Shown here: piece after piece, positions 56,452 through 64,000 of the stretch | Layout of the letters: each line of letters opens with the position of its first letter | Position numbering within the stretch: the first letter of the stretch is position 1 | From: Mycolicibacterium aichiense | Lineage (GTDB): Bacteria > Actinomycetota > Actinomycetes > Mycobacteriales > Mycobacteriaceae | NCBI RefSeq assembly: GCF_010726245.1 | Contig: NZ_AP022561.1 | Span: 434,001-498,000, forward strand | DNA: 64,000 nt | Direction of reading: 5' to 3' | The notes under the pieces: model-generated | The model's database searches: none | What the model saw: only the letters and a program-made list of their open reading frames with translations | What the model was told of the DNA's origin: nothing | Made by a program: the position numbers and the translations under genes

Positions 56452-57171
56452 CTAGCCGAGCTCCCAGACCGCCGTCACCGAGAAACTCACCGTCTGTTGG
56501 CCGGGGGACAGCGGAACCGAACTGGCCATCTCGCCGCGCATCGGCATCGGCATCGGTGGGGGCGGCGGGGGTGTGCCACCGGGTGCCTCGGAGATTGAGA
56601 TGATCTTGCCCAGCGACAGCCCGGACAGGTCGGCGTACTGCTGCGCCCGCTGCTTGGCGTCGTTGAACGCGCGGGCCCTGGCGTCGCCGACCAGCTTGGC
56701 GTCGTCCTCGATCGAGTAGCTCACCGAGTTGATTCGGGTGGCGGCACCACCGGCGCTGACGATATTGGCCAGCACCTGCGAGGCGGTGTCCAACTTGCGG
56801 ATCTTGATCTGGATCGAGTTGCTCGCCCGGTAGCCGGTGATCACGGAGTTGTCGCCGTACTGGGGCTGCAGGCTGACCCCGGTGGTGCTGATGTCCTTGG
56901 TGTCGACGCCGCTGGCGTTGAGCGCGTTGAGTACCGCGTTCTGGCGGTCGTTGGCCTGGTTCATCGCCGTGGTGACGTCGGCTGCGGCTGCCTCGACGCT
57001 CACGTCGGCGGTCAGGGTGTCGGGCACGCCCTTCACATCGCCGGAGCCGACGACGGTGACCTGTCGCGGATTGGTGGGCACCGCGGGTGCGGAGTCGCAG
57101 CCGGTGAGTACGGCGGCGGCGGTAGCCGCCGAGGCCAGCGCGACAACGACACGACGTCCGGCGATGGGCAT
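56452..57171 (-). CDS. lpqG: SIMPL-domain lipoprotein LpqG
   Basis: A 239-residue orthologue of Rv3623 (lpqG, 240 residues). The signal peptide ends in a lipobox, AAVLTGCDSAP, so the Cys would be lipidated and the protein held on the outer face of the membrane. The mature part is a SIMPL/DUF541 domain starting RQVTVVGSGDVKGVPDTLTADV, with ARAFNDAKQRAQQYADLSG in the second half. A poly-proline/methionine insert lies near residue 205. ATG 57171 aligns with the signal peptide. The gene is divergent from the MBL-fold gene. In M. tuberculosis it lies right beside hpt; here 6.5 kb of accessory genes separate them. Confidence 0.93.
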   Translation of the reverse strand: MPIAGRRVVVALASAATAAAVLTGCDSAPAVPTNPRQVTVVGSGDVKGVPDTLTADVSVEAAAADVTTAMNQANDRQNAVLNALNASGVDTKDISTTGVSLQPQYGDNSVITGYRASNSIQIKIRKLDTASQVLANIVSAGGAATRINSVSYSIEDDAKLVGDARARAFNDAKQRAQQYADLSGLSLGKIISISEAPGGTPPPPPPMPMPMRGEMASSVPLSPGQQTVSFSVTAVWELG

Positions 57172-57207
57172 GGGAGACACCGTAGCGTGGCGCGCTAGGT
57201 TTTTCCG

Positions 57208-57981
57208 ATGGCCAAGCTGGTGCTCACTCACCTCGGCGGCCCCACCACGCTGGTCGAGGCCGACGGCTGGCGGATCCTGACCGACCCGACCTTCGACTCA
57301 CCAGGGCGCCGGTACACGTTCGGTTGGGGCACGTCGTCGCGCAAGGTCGCGGGTCCGGCCCGGCCGCGCGACGCCATCGCACCCGTCGACGTGGTGTTGC
57401 TCAGCCACGATCAGCACGCGGACAACCTCGACGACTCCGGCCGTGCCCTGCTCGCTCAGGCCGGCACCGTCGTCTCCACCGTGCCCGCCGCGCGGCGGCT
57501 GGCCGCGCCGAATGTCCGCGGCCTGGCGGATTGGGAGTCGACGACGCTGACGGCCGAGGGCCGCCCGCCGCTGACGGTGACCGCCACCCCGGCCCGGCAC
57601 GGCCCCCGTTTCAGCGGCCCGATCACCGGAAAGGTCAACGGGTTCGCGCTGCACCGCGACGGCGAGGATGCCGCCGCGCTGTGGATGTCGGGGGACACCG
57701 TGCTCTACGACGGTCTGCGTGAGGTCGCTCGGCGGATGCCGGTCGATGTGGCGCTGCTGCATCTAGGCGGGGTGCGGTTCGGGTTCACCGGGCCGGTGCG
57801 CTTCACCATGACCGCCCGCGAGGGCCTCGAGTTGACCCAACTGATGCGGCCGCGGGTGGTGGTGCCCGTGCACTACGAGGGCTGGACGCACTTCCGCGAG
57901 CCGGAAGATGTTGCACGCCAGGCACTGTCGGAGCTCGCGAATGTCCACTGGCTCACGCCGGGAACGCCGGCTGAAATCTAG
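57208..57981 (+). CDS. MBL-fold (UlaG-like) metallo-hydrolase
   Basis: A 257-residue metallo-beta-lactamase-fold protein. The metal-binding motif is LLSHDQHADNLDDSG, with the Asp box (WMSGDTVLYDG) and the final His in VVPVHYEGWTHF. LTHLGGPTTLVEADGWRILTDP at the start is typical of UlaG/L-ascorbate-6-phosphate lactonase-like proteins. The substrate is unknown. It is cytosolic and stands alone between the lpqG promoter and the LLM gene. Confidence 0.9.
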   Translation: MAKLVLTHLGGPTTLVEADGWRILTDPTFDSPGRRYTFGWGTSSRKVAGPARPRDAIAPVDVVLLSHDQHADNLDDSGRALLAQAGTVVSTVPAARRLAAPNVRGLADWESTTLTAEGRPPLTVTATPARHGPRFSGPITGKVNGFALHRDGEDAAALWMSGDTVLYDGLREVARRMPVDVALLHLGGVRFGFTGPVRFTMTAREGLELTQLMRPRVVVPVHYEGWTHFREPEDVARQALSELANVHWLTPGTPAEI

Positions 57982-58022
57982 GGCGGTACAGGTGTTGCAA
58001 CGAGATTGCAGCTGACCGAGGC

Positions 58023-59216
58023 CTAAGTGCGCTCGCCGGCCTGCTCGCCGGCGTGCTCGCCGATCGCCTTCATGATCGCCTCACCGGCGCGGCCGAACAG
58101 GTCGTCGCGCTTGCGCTGCGCCCAGTCGTGCGACGCCCTCGGCGCCTGAAGCTGTCCCTTGAAGTGCGGCATGACTTTTCGCGCAAACAGCTCATACGAA
58201 TGATAGGTGGCCTGCGGGTCCGCCCAGTCGTGACCGAGCATCAGGAAGGTGCCGAAGCCGCCCGAGCGATCCAGCAGGTCGGTGATGTAGGCGATGGCGT
58301 CATCGGGTGTGCCGATACAGCAGTTGCCCCCGGCGGCGTAGTCGGCGACGAACTGGCGCGGGGACTGCTCGGCGGCTTCGACATCATTGGACAGCGGCAC
58401 GAACCCGGCTGCGCCGAAATAGTTGGCGAAATCCTGCAGCCCGTATGTGCAGTCCTCGATCGCCTGCTCCCGGGTATCGGCGAGGTGCATGATCCCCAGT
58501 ACTCGCCACGTCGAGCGGTCGGGCTCGGGCCGACCGGCCTTGGCGGCCTGATCGACGACGACACCCCAGGCGTCCTCCAGCGCCGCATACCCGCCGGGCA
58601 CCGACATCGACAGCGACAGCAGTGAGGTGCCCAGTTGCCCGGCCAGCCGCGGACCCGACGGGGAAACCATTGCCGCCGTGGAGATTTCCGGGTACGGCCA
58701 GGTGTAGGGCCGGATATGCAGCTGCGCGTCGCGCAGCGTGAACCAATCCGAGTGCCGGTCGACCCGCTCGTCTGGCCCGGCGCGGAACAGCGCCAGGATC
58801 GCCTCCAGCGATTCCTGCATCATCCGTCGTTGCTCCACCGGATCGATGCCCATCATGTACGCGTCCGACGGCAGTGCGCCGGGCCCGGTGCCGAAGATCA
58901 CCCGGCCCCGGGTCAGGTGGTCGAGCAGCACCCAGCGGTCGGCGACCATCAGCGGGTGGTGGTAGGGCAGTGACACAACGCCTGTGCCCAGCCGGATGTG
59001 CTTGGTGCGCTCGGCGGCCGCGGCGATGAACACCTCCGGGCAGGCGATCAATTCGTACCCGCCGGAGTGGTGTTCGCCGAACCACGCCTCGTCGAATCCG
59101 AGCCGATCCAGGGCGACCGTCCGCTCCAGGTCGTATTCCAGTGCGACGGTTGGGGATTGGCCCACTGGATGAAACGGAGTGATGAACACCCCGAAGTTCA
59201 GCGGCTTTTGCGTCAC
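58023..59216 (-). CDS. LLM-class flavin-dependent monooxygenase (Rv3618-type)
   Basis: A 397-residue bacterial-luciferase-like oxidoreductase, syntenic with Rv3618. LNFGVFITPFHPVG begins the TIM barrel; FDEAWFGEHHSGGYELIACPEVFIAAAAERT and RVIFGTGPGALPSDAYMMG are the LLM flavin/substrate signatures. FMN or F420 may serve as cofactor; the sequence does not decide. GTG 59216 overlaps the ephA stop by 4 bp, so the two enzymes are probably made together and may act in one catabolic route. Confidence 0.9.
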   Translation of the reverse strand: MTQKPLNFGVFITPFHPVGQSPTVALEYDLERTVALDRLGFDEAWFGEHHSGGYELIACPEVFIAAAAERTKHIRLGTGVVSLPYHHPLMVADRWVLLDHLTRGRVIFGTGPGALPSDAYMMGIDPVEQRRMMQESLEAILALFRAGPDERVDRHSDWFTLRDAQLHIRPYTWPYPEISTAAMVSPSGPRLAGQLGTSLLSLSMSVPGGYAALEDAWGVVVDQAAKAGRPEPDRSTWRVLGIMHLADTREQAIEDCTYGLQDFANYFGAAGFVPLSNDVEAAEQSPRQFVADYAAGGNCCIGTPDDAIAYITDLLDRSGGFGTFLMLGHDWADPQATYHSYELFARKVMPHFKGQLQAPRASHDWAQRKRDDLFGRAGEAIMKAIGEHAGEQAGERT

Positions 59217-60112
59217 GGCGACTCCACTTCGTGTAGGAATTCCAACAGGATCCGGTTCACGTCCTCGGGGCGCTCCTGCTGCACCCAGTGCCCGGCGCCG
59301 GAGATCCACCGCTCGGTGTACGGCCCCGCCACCACCTCGCGGGCGCGGGCCGGGTTCATCGTCGGCGCGATCGGGTCGGCGGTCCCGCCGACGAACAACG
59401 CGGGCACGGTGATGTGCGCGTCCGCGAGCTGAGGCGTCGACTCCCAGTTGCGGTCGTAGTTGCGGTACCAGTTCAGCGCGCCGGTGAATCCCGTCCTGCC
59501 GAACTCGCCGACGTAGTGGTCGAATTCGTCGTCCCTGATCCACCCGGGCGGTGCCGACGGGGAGAGGTCGGCGAACATCCCGCGCATGGTGGCCGCCACG
59601 TCGGCGGCCATTTCGGCGTCGGCCTTCCCTGGCTCCTGGAACCGCAACATATAGAAGTCCTCGCCGAACTTCTCCCGCCACCGCTCGGTGGGCCGGCTCC
59701 GCGCCCGCGGGATCGGCGGCACGCTCAAGCCGGCGACCGCCCGGACCCGGTCGGGGTGCAGCAGCGCGGTATGCCACACCACCATCGCGCCCCAGTCGTG
59801 ACCGATGAACACGGCCTGCGCGGCGCCGCCGCCGACTTCGGAGTCCAGCAGTGCCACCAAGTCGCCGGTGAGGCGGTGGATGTCGTAGGCCTCGATCGCC
59901 TCGGGTGCCGACGATCCGCCGTAGCCGCGCTGGTCAGGTGCCAGCACGTGGTAGCCGGCGGCGGCGAGCACGGGAATCTGGTGTCGCCACGAGTACGCCA
60001 GTTCCGGGAAGCCGTGCGCCAGCACCACCACGGGCGCGCCCCGGTCACCGGCTTCGAGCACCCGCAACCGGACCTCGCCGACATCGACTAACCGTTCGGT
60101 CGAAGCGAGCAC
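59213..60112 (-). CDS. ephA: Epoxide hydrolase EphA
   Basis: A 299-residue soluble epoxide hydrolase, orthologue of Rv3617. The nucleophile elbow is IGHDWGAMVV, with Asp as nucleophile; HGFPELAYSWRHQ forms the oxyanion hole and DQRGYGGSSAPE follows. A lid Tyr is expected near the NWYRNYDRNW region; GAGHWVQQERP carries the catalytic His. GTG 60112 gives VLASTERLVDVGEVRLRV, matching the Mtb N-terminus. It is divergent from ftsH; the espACD genes that lie in between in M. tuberculosis are absent. Confidence 0.94.
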   Translation of the reverse strand: MLASTERLVDVGEVRLRVLEAGDRGAPVVVLAHGFPELAYSWRHQIPVLAAAGYHVLAPDQRGYGGSSAPEAIEAYDIHRLTGDLVALLDSEVGGGAAQAVFIGHDWGAMVVWHTALLHPDRVRAVAGLSVPPIPRARSRPTERWREKFGEDFYMLRFQEPGKADAEMAADVAATMRGMFADLSPSAPPGWIRDDEFDHYVGEFGRTGFTGALNWYRNYDRNWESTPQLADAHITVPALFVGGTADPIAPTMNPARAREVVAGPYTERWISGAGHWVQQERPEDVNRILLEFLHEVESP

Positions 60113-60286
60113 GGTGCCAGCCAAGCACAGCTCCGGGCAGCCCGGAAGAGCCGGTTCGGCGCACAGCGAACAGCTACCAAAGCCTGACGGAAACCCTGTG
60201 GGCACTTGCCCACGTTGTCCTAGCGGTAGCCTGAACTATCCCAGCTGCGCATATCGGAAGGACCGGGCCGTAACGGCCGATGCTTG

Positions 60287-62617
<2,331 letters not shown>

Positions 62618-62634
62618 TGACGAACGGAGCTTCG

Positions 62635-63237
62635 ATGCCGCAGCCCGACGTGAGCACGTTGGAGATGCCTGTTTTCGATCAGTCCCGGGCCGAGGCCGCC
62701 GTTCGTGAACTGCTGCTCGCGGTGGGCGAGGACCCCGACCGGCACGGTCTGCAGGACACCCCGGCGCGGGTCGCGCGGGCCTTCCAGGAGATGTTCGCCG
62801 GGCTCTACACCGACCCGGACATGGTGTTGGACACCACCTTCGATGAGCAACACGACGAACTCGTGCTCGTCAAGGACATCCCGATGTACTCGACCTGTGA
62901 GCACCACCTGGTGGCGTTCCACGGCGTCGCGCACGTCGGCTACATCCCCGGCGAAGACGGCCGGGTGACCGGACTGTCGAAGCTGGCCCGCGTCGTCGAT
63001 CTCTACGCCAAGCGCCCGCAGGTGCAGGAGCGGCTGACCACCCAGATCGCCGACGCCGTGATGCGCAAGCTCAAGCCGCGCGGGGTGATCGTCGTGATCG
63101 AGGCAGAGCACCTGTGCATGGCGATGCGCGGGGTACGTAAGCCAGGTGCGAGCACCACGACATCGGCGGTCCGCGGACAGTTCAAGAGCGACCACGCATC
63201 GCGATCCGAGGCGCTGGATCTCATCTTGCGTAAATGA
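62635..63237 (+). CDS. folE: GTP cyclohydrolase I
   Basis: A 200-residue first enzyme of folate synthesis, converting GTP to dihydroneopterin triphosphate; orthologue of Rv3609c. Zinc ligands lie in [12 protein letters not shown] and [36 protein letters not shown] is the substrate-binding core. ATG 62635 is preferred because GGAG (62626-62629) sits 5 nt upstream and the length fits. ATG 62617, overlapping the ftsH stop by one base, would add six residues. The stop overlaps folP1 by 4 bp. Confidence 0.96.
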   Translation: MPQPDVSTLEMPVFDQSRAEAAVRELLLAVGEDPDRHGLQDTPARVARAFQEMFAGLYTDPDMVLDTTFDEQHDELVLVKDIPMYSTCEHHLVAFHGVAHVGYIPGEDGRVTGLSKLARVVDLYAKRPQVQERLTTQIADAVMRKLKPRGVIVVIEAEHLCMAMRGVRKPGASTTTSAVRGQFKSDHASRSEALDLILRK

Positions 63238-64000
63238 CGCAATCACACGGCCCGCGCACCCTGGTGATGGGAGTTGTCAACGTCACCGACGACTCCTTCT
63301 CCGACGGCGGACGCTATCTCGACCCCGCCCGCGCCGTCGAACATGGACTGGCCCTGGCCGCCCAGGGTGCGTCCATCATTGACGTCGGCGGTGAGTCCAC
63401 CCGCCCCGGGGCGGTGCGCATCGACGCCGCGGTGGAATCCGCCCGCGTCATACCCGTCATCAAAGGGCTTGCCGCCCAAGGGGTCACGGTAAGCATCGAC
63501 ACCATGCACGCGGCCGTCGCGGCTGCCGCTCTGGACAACGGCGCCACCATCGTCAACGACGTCTCCGGCGGCAAGGCCGATCCGGTGATGGCGCCGCTGG
63601 TGGCCGAGGCCAAGGTGCCCTGGGTGCTGATGCACTGGCGATCGGTGCGGGCCGAGCATCCCCACGATGTGCCGGACTACGGCGACGTGGTGACCGAGGT
63701 GCGCGACGATCTGCTCGCCGGTGTCGAGGCTGCCGTCGCCGCAGGCGTGGACCAAGAGAACCTGATCATCGACCCGGGCCTGGGATTCGCCAAGACCGCC
63801 GCGCACAACTGGGCGCTGCTGCACGCGCTCCCGGAGTTCGTTGCGACCGGGATCCCGGTGTTGGTCGGTGCATCCCGCAAGCGGTTCCTCGGCTCGCTGC
63901 TCGCCGACGCCGACGGCACCGTCCGACCACCGGACGGGCGCGAGACCGCGACCGCGGTGATCTCGGCGCTGGCCGCAGTCCACGGCGCCTGGGGTGTGCG
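63234..64000 (+). CDS. folP1: Dihydropteroate synthase (partial at window end)
   Basis: The first 255 residues of an expected ~280, cut by the window end. Orthologue of Rv3608c, joining 6-hydroxymethyl-dihydropterin pyrophosphate to p-aminobenzoate; the sulfonamide target. [17 protein letters not shown] and [13 protein letters not shown] are the two DHPS signatures; [22 protein letters not shown] and [12 protein letters not shown] complete the TIM-barrel active site. The ATG overlaps the folE stop (ATGA), so the folate genes are coupled. Confidence 0.96.
   Translation, partial: MTQSHGPRTLVMGVVNVTDDSFSDGGRYLDPARAVEHGLALAAQGASIIDVGGESTRPGAVRIDAAVESARVIPVIKGLAAQGVTVSIDTMHAAVAAAALDNGATIVNDVSGGKADPVMAPLVAEAKVPWVLMHWRSVRAEHPHDVPDYGDVVTEVRDDLLAGVEAAVAAGVDQENLIIDPGLGFAKTAAHNWALLHALPEFVATGIPVLVGASRKRFLGSLLADADGTVRPPDGRETATAVISALAAVHGAWGV

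Overview
The window is 64 kb of high-GC actinobacterial chromosome from a Mycobacterium-type genome, most likely an environmental, fast-growing Mycolicibacterium. Gene order follows the M. tuberculosis H37Rv block from marP (Rv3671c) to folP1 (Rv3608c), and most proteins can be matched to that block from memory of family sequences. No transposase, integrase, CRISPR array or rRNA was seen. Both window ends cut genes: the 13-codon tail of an upstream gene at the left, and folP1 at the right.

Region by region: (1) 1-6.4 kb holds marP, ephE, a holin-like membrane protein, a secreted serine protease and acs; the dpp peptide transporter found here in M. tuberculosis is absent. (2) 6.4-8.0 kb holds two structured RNA genes on either side of a SerB-like HAD phosphatase: an Ms1/MTS2823-like 6S-type RNA and a 6C (B11) RNA. 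(3) 8.0-12.5 kb is a compact Tad pilus-type operon (ssd-tadA-tadB-tadC-flp-tadE-tadE-like). (4) 12.5-23.3 kb holds an Rv3651-like sensor protein, a DEAD/DEAH helicase, cspA, topA, a membrane adenylate cyclase, holB and a tRNA-Thr(CGT). (5) 23.4-34.1 kb concerns the cell envelope: a multi-pass membrane protein, galE1, and a tightly coupled minus-strand operon joining a Pls/PosA-type nonribosomal peptide synthetase, an M1 metallopeptidase, a flippase-like protein, ppgS (polyprenyl-phosphate GalNAc synthase) and its DUF2304 partner. (6) A TerC-family gene sits behind a leader resembling the yybP-ykoY manganese riboswitch. (7) 36.2-41.2 kb is a purine/allantoin catabolism cluster: GntR regulator, NCS1 permease, Asp/Glu/hydantoin racemase, PuuE-type allantoinase and allantoicase. 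A divergent OHCU-decarboxylase gene lies further on at 44.5 kb. (8) 41-49.8 kb holds hydrolases with a TetR regulator, then ppa, dacB, an Rv3626c-type protein, tilS and hpt. (9) 49.8-56.2 kb is an accessory insertion between hpt and lpqG: a decayed VOC-family fragment, a NarL-type response regulator, an unusual histidine kinase with two membrane blocks and two kinase-like cores, and a large secreted protein with five cadherin-like repeats and a CHAP domain. (10) 56.4-64 kb holds lpqG, an MBL-fold protein, an LLM flavin oxidoreductase, ephA, ftsH, folE and folP1; the PE/PPE/Esx and espACD genes that separate some of these in M. tuberculosis are absent.

Many genes overlap by 4 bases (ATGA or GTGA), which points to translational coupling in the Tad operon, the NRPS/ppgS operon, permease-racemase, dacB-Rv3626c, ephA-LLM and folE-folP1. 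The least explained parts are the NRPS operon fused to the galactosamine-modification genes and the two-core kinase / CHAP-repeat island.
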